41,376 nucleotides of DNA from Cudoniella acicularis (taxonomy: Eukaryota > Ascomycota > Leotiomycetes > Helotiales > Helotiaceae): positions 1-41,376 of the forward strand of contig JAAMPI010000366.1 in NCBI GenBank assembly GCA_013054445.1, in the 5' to 3' direction. Below the pieces are notes generated by a model. It worked only from the letters and a program-made list of their open reading frames with translations, did no database searches and was not told where the DNA came from. Shown here one piece after another: positions 11,490-22,427 of this stretch (position 1 is its first letter; the number at the start of each line of letters is the position of its first letter). The translations under genes were made by a program, and so were the position numbers.

Positions 11490-12669
11490 ATGCCCCTCCC
11501 ACAGCCTCTCCCAATAGACTGGTACGTACCAAAGAACGAACCACCCCAAGCCCGCCTAACCTTCGGCATCGAATTCGAATTCGCACTCGCGACCTCCCTT
11601 TCCGCCTCCATCCCCGACCTCAATCCAGATGATCCCCATCCCGCCCCCTATTTCCCCACCACCCACAACCTCAACACCTCATTCGCAAATCAACACATTG
11701 CGCAAACCCTCACAGACGCAGGAATCCCCACTGAAGTCTACGACAGCCAAAATCCGCAAAAAGGCTCTAGATGCTGGATCGTGAAATCGGATATCACGGT
11801 CAAGGGCCCGTCAAACCTTGTTTGCAGCGATAAGTATAAGTGGGAAGCAATTGAAATCAATTCTCCTCATTATTATAGTCGGAATGCTTTGGGTGTGGTG
11901 AAAAGGGTAGGCGAGGTGCTTTCTAATAATATAGGATCAGTTGTAATAAGACATGTGGGTTGCATGTCCATGTTGGGAAAGGGGTGAAGGGTTTTGACCT
12001 TAAGGTACTCAGGAAGTTCATCGCGCTTTGCGTTATGACTGAGCCACAACTCAATACGATTCATCCAGAACATAGACTGCGCAACCATAACTGCGTGAGT
12101 TTGCGGGAAAACTCTATTCTGATGCTCAAAAAAGCAAAAAACGACATTAAAAGCGCGATAAACTGGCTTCTCTCCCCAGATTTCGAGCAGAACTCCTGGG
12201 CGAAAGCCGAAAGCGAAGCACTCAAAGAAGCACTCAGCGTCATACAGACCGAATATGGATGGATCCCCTTATAAAGAAGTTGCTCGACACGACATTTCCG
12301 CCACAGAGAATAGGTAAAGATGGGTATTGGCAAACTCCCGGTATCAATTTTAGGAATTTATATGCGAGACCTGGGGAAAATAAATGAACGATTGAGTTTA
12401 GAGCGTATGAGAGTACACTTGATACTGAGAGGGTTACAAACTGGTAATGTTGTGTGTTGGGTTGTTGGAGTTCTCGGATAAGGTTGAGATGGATTTGATG
12501 AGGGTGTATTGTGAGGAACGTGTTGATAAGACTGAGTGAATTTGGGTTGAGTGATGTGCTGAGGGAGGTTGGCCTACCACAACTGGTTGACTACTTTGCA
12601 GAGAGCAGTGTGGTTGATAAGTCGGTCGACGCAAGCAGGCCGGATGAAGAATTGAGTGATCGAAACTAA
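11490..12669 (+). pseudogene. Amidoligase-family pseudogene (several frameshifts and a stop)
   Basis: Begins with ATG 11490 and the amidoligase (PF12224) opening motif FGIEFEFALA near residue 28, then EINSPHYYS and CMSMLGKG. The expected CGLHVHVGKG reads only in the next frame from about 11955. That frame gives KGFDLKVLRKF and EPQLNTIHPEHR, then stops at 12272-12274. The third frame continues DPLIKKLLDTTFPPQRIGK, hits a TGA at about 12386, and resumes with TIEFRAYESTLDTERVTNW. Two more frame changes (about 12436 and 12530) are needed to reach DVLREVGLPQLVDYF and a final TAA at 12667-12669. Most breaks look like single-base losses in short A or G runs; the TGA could be a CGA change. Amidoligases are predicted ATP-dependent amide-bond-forming ligases of the glutamine-synthetase fold. 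In this form the locus cannot encode one. Confidence 0.8.
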
Positions 12670-13152
12670 CTTCTGAGCCCCTGGCATATATAGTACCCCG
12701 CCATGAGTGCAGCGAAGAGAGCCTTCAACAATATGCATCGCGATACGGGGCAGGACACACCAGTATAGTACTCTTCTAAAATTTAACAATCAACGCACTT
12801 GCGTTCGATAGAAACAGTACTATAATTAAAAGCAAATGAAAAACCCTAAACCCGAGAACGAACTTTTTTTTGTATTGTGTGGGTCAGAATGATCTTTGTC
12901 GTGACCATTTCCATCATGATTCTCATTTTGATATGCTACAATAATGTACATATAATACAGAGTGGAACGGCGTCCTATTGTAACATGGGGTGATGCCGTG
13001 GACTTCCCATCCCCGGGACATATTCAACTCCTGGATATCCGTGACATACCATCATGAGATTTGGAAAGGTGTTCTTGAATATCTTCTATGGCCTCGGTTG
13101 TATTCGGGATTTTTTGGGCCTCGTCTGCCTTGTCCTCTTGCGCTCCTGTCGA
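12670..13152. other. Intergenic region
   Basis: Convergent 3' flanks of the amidoligase pseudogene (plus) and SLS1 (minus). AT-rich, with a T8-9 tract near 12865. No gene or repeat is seen. Confidence 0.45.
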
Positions 13153-16055
13153 TCATGTTGACTTCCCTTCTGACGATTCCAATGGGCAACTAGCTTTCGT
13201 CTCTTGCTCGTCTTGCGCGCCAATCTCTTCCGCAATTTCATTGACCGCGGTTCCTGACAGAAACGAATAGCTTAGCTCATCATCGCTTTCCTGTTTGGTA
13301 TCCAGGTCGCCACTCGAACTCAATTCCTTCTTATTGGAATCGCTTTCGGCGACAGCATCGACATCATCTTCCTTGACGTTGTTTATATTAAACCACTTTG
13401 CACGATGCGTGAAAATCCTTTCCACCGGTGCTACCTTCTTGTTTATGACAACATTTTGAATGACATTGGGATACATTGCGATCTTCCGTGGTCCAGGCAT
13501 CGCTCCAGATCCAATGGTCTCCGTAAGGTTATACACTGTTTCCATAAATTCCTCGGCTGTGCCTCGGCTTCCGATTTTGGCTGGTTTCAAGCTCAGCTCA
13601 CTTCTCCTACCACCAGTTTTACCGGCATCGATGTTAGAGAAAACCATTTTCCAATTCTGGAAGGTCAACAACAAACTACTCCTCATCTCACGGTCCACGA
13701 ACAGGTACTCGACATCATACATTTCTTGCTTTAGATCCCGTCCCAGAGCCTTCAACGCAGATGCATCGCATATATGCCTTGCAATCGGCATAGTGATCGT
13801 GGGAGGGAGATCCAACCTGCGGTTTTCATACGTCAAGTTGCTCGCACGTAAGAAGTCCTGGATCTGAGGTAAATCGAGTTTGTGCTTCCGTAATCGACTT
13901 GTTGTCTTTTGGTGGAACCGCACGTCGACCGCTTGATCTGGAAGCATGAGATCGGTTCCCTCCTCGCGAATTATTGCATCGATGGATCTTAACTTCAGTT
14001 CTTTCGTCTCCGCAACAACGTCGAAATAGATTTCGAGGGGAGGGAAGGCTGAGAGTACTCTAGAACCAACGGATTTGTCCGCTCCCGGTTCAACGTAAAA
14101 GGGATTTGGTTGAAAGCGCAGGACAACAGTTTCAGTTCTTGTACTTCGGGTCAAATCGGCAAACCTCAGAGCACTACTTATACTTGGCAAGGAGGTGTTA
14201 AAGGTCTGTATGGTGGTGGCTTGGGATTCCCAGAGTCCCGTTGGGGGCGCTGACCCAGGTTTGGAATCGACATGACTATGTAAGATACTTCCAATGATTG
14301 CCGATGGCTCCGTATTACTTTCGTCACTCCACCAGTTTGTTCCTTCGTACTGAGAATCAATCATTTTAATTGGAGCCTTAGGACCTCGTTCAACATCTCG
14401 GGCGGATTTGTTGTCGACTTTCGATGTTCGCTGGGGTCCCGTGACCACAGACACTTCATCAACAAGTTGAACTTCTGAGTCCTTTGCGATGGGCACTGTC
14501 CATCGTGTCCACTCGCGGAGCCTATCCCGCCATGGCAACGCATCTATGGTACTGTACTTGAGAAATTTACCCACTTTCGAGGGAGGCATTTCCTTGCACG
14601 CGAGTTGATGTCGGTTTCTGTCCGAAGACCTAACAGAAGAAAGCAAAAGTCGTTGAGTTATGTGAGCTCTAGTTGAGAGCCAAATGTCTATTGGAGAAGT
14701 AAAACAAGATATAACAAGCTATGACAATTTAATTAGCTTTGTGATGAAATGTGTCGAAAAAAGCTTACTCCTTTTGATGGGGACCTAACGATATTCGTAT
14801 TTGTTATACGACTCAAATCGACTAATACAGCATCACTAAAATTGGCCCGCGTCCATCTGCTTATTTGTCGGTTGGTAGGCCTTCTTTGTTTGGGGGTGAG
14901 GGGAATCAGGTTGTCCAAGGAAACCTTAAGTCGCCGAATATTTTTCACGGCCGCTTCAACTCTGTTATAGACCTGACGACAAGTGAACTTGTTTGATGTG
15001 ACTCGAATCACACCAGTGGCAGGAAATGCCTCCAGGTGCTCATCATCCTGTGGCAAATCGTGCTCGTTGATAGAATCTAAAATTGCAGCTTCTTCACAAT
15101 CACAAGTATTAGTTCCAGAACTCCATGTTCAAAAGGCTGAGGACGTACTAGTCAGAATCTCCAAATCACCTGGGCGTAATTGAAACTCAAGCTGTCCAAC
15201 TAATGATACAATTCTTTCCGGCAGTTCCAGTTCCCAGCATTCCCTTAGCAGCCGGACAACAAGGAGCTGCTTGGCGGTATGAGAAGCTAAAGCGTACCCC
15301 CTTAAAGATTCATGCGATAGAGACTCGTCGAACTCTGAGTGCAGCCGCTCCCACGTAGAACACTGGAGTATCAATACATTATCGTCGATAGGGGTTGTCA
15401 TCTGAGGATGGGTTTGAGGAGCTTGCGCAGGTGGCGGTTTCTTGTGCGAATCGATGTAACGTTCGAGCTGTAAAGTCGTAAAACCTCCCTGCAGTCGACG
15501 CACAAGGTCATTGAATTCCGCTCTGTTTGCGGGCTCTTGTCCAGCTTCCGGTCTGAAGGCATTAATATTCTCCTCAACTTCTTCCTCCCCAACCAGGCCC
15601 CTTTCATCCTCTACCCTAGCATATATATCAACATTTTCGGATTCCTGTTCAGAAGGCCTTTCTTTCCTTTCTTCGTAGCGCTGTATTTTCGATTCTCGAA
15701 GGACGATAACCTTGGAAGCCTTCCCAAGCTTGTCTATCTTCAGGGGCTCGTTATCCTTAACAAGTAAGGTACCGCGAAAGCCGTAGAAGCCCCCCAGCTG
15801 CTCCTCGACAGCACGGTATCGAAGGCTGCTTTGATTTTTCAGTTGAAGAGGATGCATATATTGGGAAAGAGGAACTAGAGCAGTCCGTCGGGGTGGAGTG
15901 TGGGCAGGTTTATCGGAGGAGGTACTGTCCAAGGGTTTCGAGGTCGTATCAGTCGATTGGAAAGCAGCTTGAAAAGCCGCCGGCGCAAAAGGCCTTGCCA
16001 GACGTCGCTGACATCGTAGGCATATATGCGGCCGAGAAGCTGGTCGAGTAATCAT
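13153..16055 (-). CDS. SLS1: SLS1, mitochondrial inner-membrane-bound regulator
   Basis: Three exons on the minus strand fit in phase: 16055-15149, 15091-14769 and 14718-13153 (931 residues). The introns are 57 nt (GTACGT...AAG, with an alternative AG three bases later) and 50 nt (GTAAGC, CTAAT, TAG). I chose ATG 16055 because it opens a basic, Cys/Arg-containing mitochondrial presequence (MITRPASRPHICLRCQRRLA). An in-frame ATG at 16226 would bury this signal. The N-terminal SLS1 segment (LVPLSQYMHPLQLKNQSSLRYR ... GGFYGFRGTL) is followed by KH-like regions (TRANFSDAVLVDLSRITNTNI ... RLLLSSVRSSD) and the long SLS1_C domain (PF14611) in exon 3. In yeast, Sls1 sits in the inner membrane facing the matrix and couples mitochondrial transcription to translation of mtDNA-encoded proteins. 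The gene is divergent from NSE3 with 207 bases between start codons. Confidence 0.87.
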
Positions 16056-16262
16056 GTCATGTATGCGACAATGAATGATGTTATCGATGAGAGCTGGAGC
16101 CCGAAATTTTTCTAAAGCATCGGCGGAAAAGCAAGAGAGGCCGACGCCGATGCCGACAAACGCGTGAAGACTTCCGGGACCTTGAAAGTCGCGTCTCCCA
16201 ATTTCTACCCTGGGCCAACCTTTCATAATCTCAACACAGCATTCGAATCGAAACTCGGCCCA
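16056..16262. promoter_or_regulatory. Divergent promoter region SLS1/NSE3
   Basis: Only 207 bases separate the SLS1 ATG (minus) and the NSE3 ATG (plus), so both promoters must lie here or overlap the neighbouring 5' sequences. No specific binding motif is claimed. Confidence 0.5.
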
Positions 16263-17434
16263 ATGCCATCCGCCTCAAGAAGACGTCGTGCTGTATGTGT
16301 AGCAAGCAATTTCTGCTGTATGCGATAGATACTAACGCGCAGGTTGCAGGTGGTGGAAGAGGAAGAGGAGGAAGAGGAAGACGCGCAAAGCACACAACAC
16401 GGTCGAAGACACGCCCCAGCGTCCGAGGATGAGAGCGAAGAGGATGGCGAAGAAGGAGGGGAGGAAGATGAAGGAGAAAGCATGGACGTTGATGGAGATC
16501 AAGACAACCCCGACCAGGTCGTGAAGAAATTCGTTCGATATGCTCTTGCATGCGAGTTTCAGAGAGTTACCATCAAACGGGCCGCCTTGAAGGAAAAGGG
16601 TTAGTATTACCTTCTTCAATGCTGCTTCTAGTCTAACAATATAAGTTCTTGGAAAGCAGAGAGGCAAGTTCAAGACCATTTTCGACAAGGTGCAGAAGCA
16701 GCTTCGGACAAAGTTTGGAATGGAAATGGTGGAATTGGCTGGGAAGGAAAAGACTTCACTCGCAGCAAAAAGAGGTATTTCGAGTTCTTCGTATATTTGA
16801 TTTTTGCTAAACTCCTCCAGCCGCTGCCAAATCCAAATCGAAAGGGGGAGGATCCAAAACGACAACCTCTTGGATTGTGGTGTCAACCTTACCAGCAGCG
16901 TACCGGACACCAGATATAATCGCGCCTTCTTTGATTGGGAGTGAAGAGAACGAGGCAACATATATTGGGCTGTGCACCGTCATCGTCTCTTACATTGCCA
17001 TGAGTCCTGACGGTGCAATTCCCGATCACAAATTCGTGAGGCTTTTGAAACGCCTGAACATCGAGGAAAATACCCCTTTGGACAAGACAGCGGCCATATT
17101 GAAAAAGATGAGTAATCAAGGTTATATTGCAAAAGATTCCGAGAAAACGCCCGATGAAGAAATAATAACGTGGAGAGTTGGACCCAGGGGAATGGTAGAA
17201 ATTGGCAATCGTGGTATTCAAGCTTTCGTTAAGCATGTTTACGGTGCGGAGGCGCCTGAGGATCTGGACAAGAGAATACACCGAAGTCTTAACATGGACA
17301 TGACAAAGATTGATCAGGTCAATGAGGATCCACGGGCTGTAGCAGAAGAAATTGGCGATCCAGGACCGAGCACGGCGAGAAGAGCTTCAGGAAGGAGACG
17401 AAGGGGTGCCGCCGATGATGATGACGATGATTGA
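16263..17434 (+). CDS. NSE3: Nse3, MAGE-domain subunit of the SMC5-SMC6 complex
   Basis: Four exons (16263-16292, 16350-16599, 16646-16774, 16821-17434) join in phase to 340 residues. Introns are 57, 46 and 46 nt; the first has a CTAAC branch just before its AG. After a basic N-terminus and long Glu/Asp runs comes the MAGE homology domain (PF01454): VVKKFVRYALACEFQR, KFKTIFDKVQKQLRTKFGMEMVEL, SWIVVSTLP, then the winged-helix part GLCTVIVSYIAMSPDGAIP and LLKRLNIEENTP, ending with KHVYGAEAPEDL. Fungi usually have a single MAGE protein, Nse3, which binds Nse1 and Nse4 and contacts DNA in the SMC5/6 genome-maintenance complex. The C-terminus is Arg-rich then Asp-rich. Divergent from SLS1 and convergent with SF3B5; no functional link to either is implied. 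Confidence 0.87.
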
Positions 17435-17820
17435 TGGACAGACACCTTTGAGGATATTAAAGATTGGCGTCTGGATGGTAATGGTCCCGGATTTATTCAG
17501 GGGCGTTTGTTTTTGGCATCGCTGCTATGTATGTTATGATCACCCATGAGTACTCGGATGGCTTCCTGAATGAATGTTATGTCTTTGGCGGCTAAGAATG
17601 AGAGTGATTTGGGGGGTATTATTTCTTGAATTTTACCTGGTAGCGGTGATCGAAGAAAGGTGCGAAACAGAGTTGGCTGTGGATATCGAGCAGGCCTTAA
17701 CATGATTTCGTACCCCCTTGCTGAATTGTTTTCTATAAACACCAGTTCCTCTGCGTATTTGATACAAACGCCTGCCCCGAGCCCAATCCATCATAAAGCC
17801 TGCCCATGGGAAAATTCTGC
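17435..17820. other. Intergenic region between convergent genes
   Basis: Shared 3' flank of NSE3 (plus) and SF3B5 (minus). No coding sequence or repeat is seen. Confidence 0.5.
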
Positions 17821-18205
17821 TCAATCCTGAACCTCTGGAGGCTTCCCAACCGGCTGTATCATTTTCTGTGCCCATGTTAGCGAAACGTCCCCTTCTTAAT
17901 CTATCTCCCACCATCCACCCACCTCAATCATCGCCCCTCTAACCTTCTCCCTACACTCTCCCATTCCAATGGCCATATAGCTCAACAAAGGAGGATGTCC
18001 CACGTAACTGGCATAGCTATCGCGTTGGATGTTCGATGTCCATTCGAATTTAGTGGTGTCTGCATGTCCAGTGCCGACATATCGAGCTTGCAACTGCTCG
18101 AGTTGCTGTTGCGCACGGAGCTTGTCTGCCTATGAAGTAAAGAATGATTAGTAAATTGCTCGCGGTGTGATTTCGCAGGTGTATTGCACAGGAGATACAT
18201 ACCAT
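17821..18205 (-). CDS. SF3B5: Splicing factor 3B subunit 5 (SF3b10/Ysf3)
   Basis: Three coding exons on the minus strand: 18205-18203 (only the ATG), 18129-17923 and 17865-17821, giving 84 residues, close to the 86 of animal SF3B5. The sequence is almost invariant across eukaryotes: MADKLRAQQQLEQLQARYVG, then TGHADTTKFEW, RDSYASYVGHPPLLSYMAIG, REKVRGAMIE and KMIQPVG. Reading straight through exon 2 gives an unrelated tail ending at 17896. The GTGGGT donor after AMIE and the CACAG acceptor before KMIQPVG (branch CGCTAAC) restore the conserved C-terminus. The protein is part of the SF3b subcomplex of U2 snRNP, which recognises the intron branch site. Intron 1 (73 nt) begins directly after the start codon. 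Confidence 0.93.
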
Positions 18206-18456
18206 CTTAAGTGTTGAGGTCTTAAAGACTGGAGACTTGAATTCACGACTACGCAAGAATTTGGAGGCTGAAGGCGGGAGAATCGGGGATGGAGAAACTT
18301 TGACCCGAAGCGAGAGGCTAAAACTTCATTTCAACGTCAACTCTTCACACTTATCCTCCCTTTCGCAGTACAGGGCACTATATAGTTCACAGCAACGTGT
18401 GTTCAACTGCAGAGATAGCAAACAACTCCCTGTAACCTTGTAAATTACGAGACACC
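18206..18456. promoter_or_regulatory. Divergent promoter region SF3B5/zinc-finger gene
   Basis: These 251 bases lie between divergent start codons (18205 minus, 18457 plus). They hold the 5' leaders and promoters of both genes; no specific element is recognised. Confidence 0.45.
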
Positions 18457-20049
18457 ATGTCGTAAGTTTCTTTCGATTATTTTCTATATTTAATCACGTG
18501 ATTTTCCCCAACCTCATCTTCGGGGTTTCCTGACCCTTGAGTTGAGCTTTTCTAGGCCTGAGACAAACTCAACAATCATATTATATATAATTTTCTTTAT
18601 CGTGTATAATAATTCGGTATACTAACTCACTCCAGTGGCCTTGAGTTACAAATGAGACCTGGTCAGGCCTTCGATCCCGGAACGTCGATGTATCCACTCT
18701 CCTTGGATCAGAGGGCAGCACAGGCAGAATATCTCAGTCAAGCGAAAGCTCAGTTAGAGTTAAAATTAAAGAGTATCAACGGCTTCTACGCCTCACCGCA
18801 CGCCGAACGACACAATGGCCCACCTAACTGCGAACGATGCAATACCAAAAAGAGGCGGATTGCAGAAGCGTATTGTGACTTCTATCTATCATATGCGCCT
18901 TGGAACTCCAATCGACCCGATTTGAAAGACGAACTAGACAGGAGGTTTAATGACCCGTCTGGGCCACAACTGGGAGGGATGCACGAGGTTTTCCAGACCG
19001 TGCTTCGAGACCATATTAAGAATGATCTCTGCGCGCCAAAGCCATATGACGATCCTGATACCTATGCATACAAAAGTATGACCTCTGATATGTTCGATGA
19101 CGATTCTTCCGCTAAAGAGATCCTGGATTACTACCTCGACTGCCAATTGAACTTCGCAGATCCCAACATAAAAGACTTTATTTACGCTATGCAGGACGCC
19201 CGGACTCCCGAACAACGCGCCCAAGCTTACATCAACTATTACTGCAAGCCTTTACCTGCCGACACCCCTCAAGTGAAGAACTTCAAAGCCAAATATGCAC
19301 GCATGTTCGAACAACTTACTCCCCACGACATCGTCGTAGCCACGATGCGAAAAGAAGCCGAAGATTCCCAACACAGCAAAGTCTCCACCTTACGACATCG
19401 CCTGGGCGAACTCCAAATGGCGCAATCAGCACACTTGAAAAACAAAGCAAGGAAAGCAGAGAAAGACCAACGGATGCAGGAACGTGAACCATCACCTCGA
19501 TATGTCAACTGCAGTTTGGAGAATTGTCCACTTGATATCAACATCACGACTGATGAGATTACTGAGTGTTTGATTTGTGATTGGTTGGAACGGAAGGGTG
19601 GGAGGAGAGGCCACTTTTATTACTGTTCTGTTGAACATGCTGAGGAGGATTTTGTAAGTGTAGCTTCCCATTGCTCCTAATATAGTTTGCTGATTGAAAA
19701 GGATGACCACGAGCGACATGAACACCAGTGCTCGATGGGCTCTCGGTGCCTCTATTATCCTGATATTGGGCCTCCAGGAGAAGGCAGACAGGATGGGACG
19801 GAACTTTGTGGTGTGTGCTATGACTGCGAGGATCACGACTTGGTCAGCTATTTCTGTTCTGAAGAGTGTTATCGGACAAATCTGGTAAGTCTCCCCAATA
19901 TGTCCAAACTTCTGTTGAATCTTGAGATATTGATGATCTTTCACTAGGAAATTCATCGCGAAGAGATCCACTACGGAAGAGACATTCCAAATACGGCGCA
20001 GCATCTAGATGGGTTTGTGCCGGCCATGGACTTAGAGATCCTCAACTAA
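18457..20049 (+). CDS. Hypothetical protein with C-terminal Cys/His zinc-binding region
   Basis: Four exons join in phase to 435 residues: 18457-18461 (ATGTC only), 18636-19653, 19702-19884 and 19948-20049. Intron 1 is 174 nt with GTAAGT and ACTAAC before its AG. I chose this start because it adds MSGLELQ in frame; starting at the ATG 18652 needs no splicing and remains possible. The N-terminal half contains a CERCNTKKRR motif and acidic/aromatic helices; a charged segment (residues about 240-285) may form a coiled coil. The C-terminal third is rich in Cys/His pairs: CSLENC, CLICDW, YYCSVEH, HERHEHQCSMGSRC, CGVCYDC and YFCSEECYR. This resembles tandem MYND-like or treble-clef zinc modules but is not a textbook match. 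It is probably a nuclear or cytosolic zinc protein of unknown function conserved in ascomycetes. Confidence 0.72.
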
Positions 20050-20351
20050 AATCCCGCATGATGTTTCCTGTTATCCTTTTGTACAAATACCATGTATTTA
20101 CTTTCAATGTGAAATGGGGGCATGCATTCAACGGCCAGTCATTCTTTTCGCGCAATTTGTATAGTGCAAATTCTTTCGTCCAGCGCTCTCAATTGAACGA
20201 ATGATCACGAATTTTCCCTTCTTTATTGATATTCTGATGGCGATAGCTCCTATTAAGAGAATACAGAAGTGCAATACCCCACTTTCACTCATTTTACTTG
20301 CAGGACCCGCACCGACCCGAAGCCTAGAAGTAGTGAACCCAGGGGCCTTAA
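20050..20351. other. Intergenic region
   Basis: 3' flank of the zinc-finger gene leading into the repeat tract. No gene is seen. A GAAGTGCAAT word at about 20267 may be an outlying copy of the repeat motif found to the right. Confidence 0.4.
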
Positions 20352-20690
20352 TTTTTGTTCCACTTCGCAATTTCAAGTCAACGCTTTAACTTGGATTAGG
20401 ACAGACTTGAATTCAAGTAGAATAGACAGTGAATTCAGATTCCCATATCTTAAAAAAAAAAATTTGTAGCACTTCGTAATCTCAAGTTAACTCTTCGATA
20501 AGGATTCGTATCTACTTGAAGTCTGAGGTGTAGTGACCCTAGACTCTCGTATCTTATCATTTTTTTGGTTGTAATTCGTAATCTCAAATTAACTACGATA
20601 ACCATCCGTATAGATTCGAGGCCTGGAGGCTAGTGAAGCTTGGATTTGCGTCTGTTTTTTGTTGCACATCGCAATTTCTGTCGAAGATCT
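20352..20690 (-). repeat. Degenerate tandem repeat, about 93-109 bp period, four units
   Basis: Four diverged units each begin with a T-rich run followed by GTTGCACTTCGCAAT-like sequence. The G of this word is at 20357, 20466, 20568 and 20661, giving spacings of 109, 102 and 93. Within units, CTCAAGTTAACT and CGTATCTTAT-like words recur. The lead word is the reverse complement of the motif repeated to the right (GCGAAGTGCAACAAAA), so these units are listed as minus orientation. No reading frame is preserved across units. Confidence 0.75.
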
Positions 20691-21120
20691 CACGATCTCG
20701 CATTGAGTCGTGATCTCAGTACTTCGTCCCAGTCCCTTGATCCCATATCTTGTCTTCAGGCTTTGACTTCAAGCCTTGATCTCACCTCCAGAGCTCAGGC
20801 GTCAATCTCATCTGTCAGGCTGACGTTACTCCTTGCTTAAGGAGGTCAATTCGTACTCTCAACCTCTTAATCCCATCTCTTGACCTCAACCCTTGATCTC
20901 ATCGATTCTCACGTCTTGAGCTCACATTTTGATATCATCTCTGGGTATCATCTCTTGGTCCTTCTCTTGATATCTCATCGTGGCCTTATCTCTTAATCTC
21001 AACTCTCGGTAATAACCTCTCGATCTCACCTCTCAACCTCAACTCTTGATCCCAATCCACACTCAACCTTGTCTAATCCGATATCTCAAGCTCACAGCCA
21101 CCCTCAACCTCGAGAACAGA
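20690..21120. repeat. Short-period pyrimidine-rich repeat (CTCTTGATCTCA-like)
   Basis: Words such as CTTGATCTCA, CTCAACCTC, TCTTGATATC and CTTAATCTCAACTCTC recur every 12-15 bases for about 430 bases, with heavy divergence. Strand composition is strongly skewed to C and T. It looks like an aged minisatellite or cryptic simple sequence nested inside the larger repeat tract. Confidence 0.65.
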
Positions 21121-22260
21121 ATGAGACCGAGATTGCTAAATGCAACAAAAAGCAGCGGCCACTAGTCTCAGAGCATTCACCAGAAGTTACTTACTTAGAC
21201 CGCCTACTTTGCTGCACATCGTAATCTCATTCTCATTCTCATTCTCACTCTTATACTTTCATGATCCCATACCTCCTCCTCATCTCAATCTCAAGTCCCT
21301 TATTCCTCTACTCTATAATCTTTCACGCCCGAAGACTTTGGATGCCTTGCCGTAAAGTAACTTCAAAACCACATCTCGCAAAGTTTATAAAAGACCTAGA
21401 AAGTATTCTTTCTTTCTATATTAGTATAAGAGTCAGGAGTTGACATGAGATTGCGAAGTGCAACAAAACAAAATGAATCCGTATCCTGGCTCCACTATCC
21501 TTCGGGCTTCAGCCAGAATTAGCCGACCTGAATGATGTAAACATTACACAAAGTACGAAGTGCAACAAATTAAATTTCAAGGATAGCCTCCTAGAGGAAA
21601 TTTAGGATACGAAGTCTGAAGTAGGATACTAGGAACTATTTTGAAGCAGCGAGCTAGACGGGAGCCCGAAGCGCTGCAAAAACTTCTGTCGATGAATTTT
21701 CCAGAAAGGAAAGGAAAGTACGAAGGTACCACCTGTGTACGAAGTGCAACAAATCCAAGTCAAAGCTAACTATTCATAAAGAGATTTAGACTGTAAAGTT
21801 TAATAGGAGATCCTATGTCATTATTTTTTCAAGTGAAGTTGCGATATGCAACGGTGACCTGTAAATATGACCTCATCTTATCGACATCCAATCTCTAGAA
21901 ATGAAATATCAGAAGGTTCTAGTCAGCATCGAACATCGGGAAGTCACGCTAGGTACGAAATGCAACAGAAGTCATACTTCGTTCTCCTTTAAATAAACTA
22001 GGAATACCAGACCAGAAACACTTTTGCTGCACATCGGAAAAAATATCAAGAAATACATACCTTAACCCGATTTCCCATTCGCGTAAATATTCTCGGGAAA
22101 ACATTGTGCTCCGGTGAGGTGCCGAGACTTCGGGCCTGGGAATAGTAGATCCTGATGCACTTGGCAAGCTGGGGAAAATGACTCGTATTTGTTGGGGGCC
22201 TGGGATAGAGCCAGAAATTGGGGTGGAGAATTTAGAGATGGAAAGAGGAAAGGGAAGACT

Positions 22261-22427
22261 TGTTTTGTTGCATTTCGGATTTTGTGCCAAGTTATATCGC
22301 TGACATCACGACCTTCTTAGCTTCCAAAATCGATATGTATCGAAAGCAAGTACGAAAGGAAAGATCAGGGCCAAAGAAAACCGGACGTAGTCTAAGAATC
22401 ATAGCGCCTTCGAAATGCAACAAAACA
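22261..22427. repeat. Perfect 17-bp inverted repeat flanking 133 bases
   Basis: TGTTTTGTTGCATTTCG at 22261-22277 is the exact reverse complement of CGAAATGCAACAAAACA at 22411-22427. The pair could form a stem or be the ends of a small foldback element; both arms are copies of the tract-wide motif. Confidence 0.75.

Noticed and set aside
12386..12388. RIP (repeat-induced point mutation) as cause of the amidoligase relic
   Set aside because: Only one disruption is compatible with a C-to-T change; the others are single-base indels, which RIP does not cause.
16056..16226. Earlier in-frame start of SLS1 at 16226
   Set aside because: It would place 57 residues before a clear mitochondrial presequence and use up most of the promoter space shared with NSE3.
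17896..17922. SF3B5 ending with a tail VGGWWEID
   Set aside because: A GTGGGT donor and downstream CACAG acceptor restore the conserved KMIQPVG C-terminus, so the tail is intron sequence.
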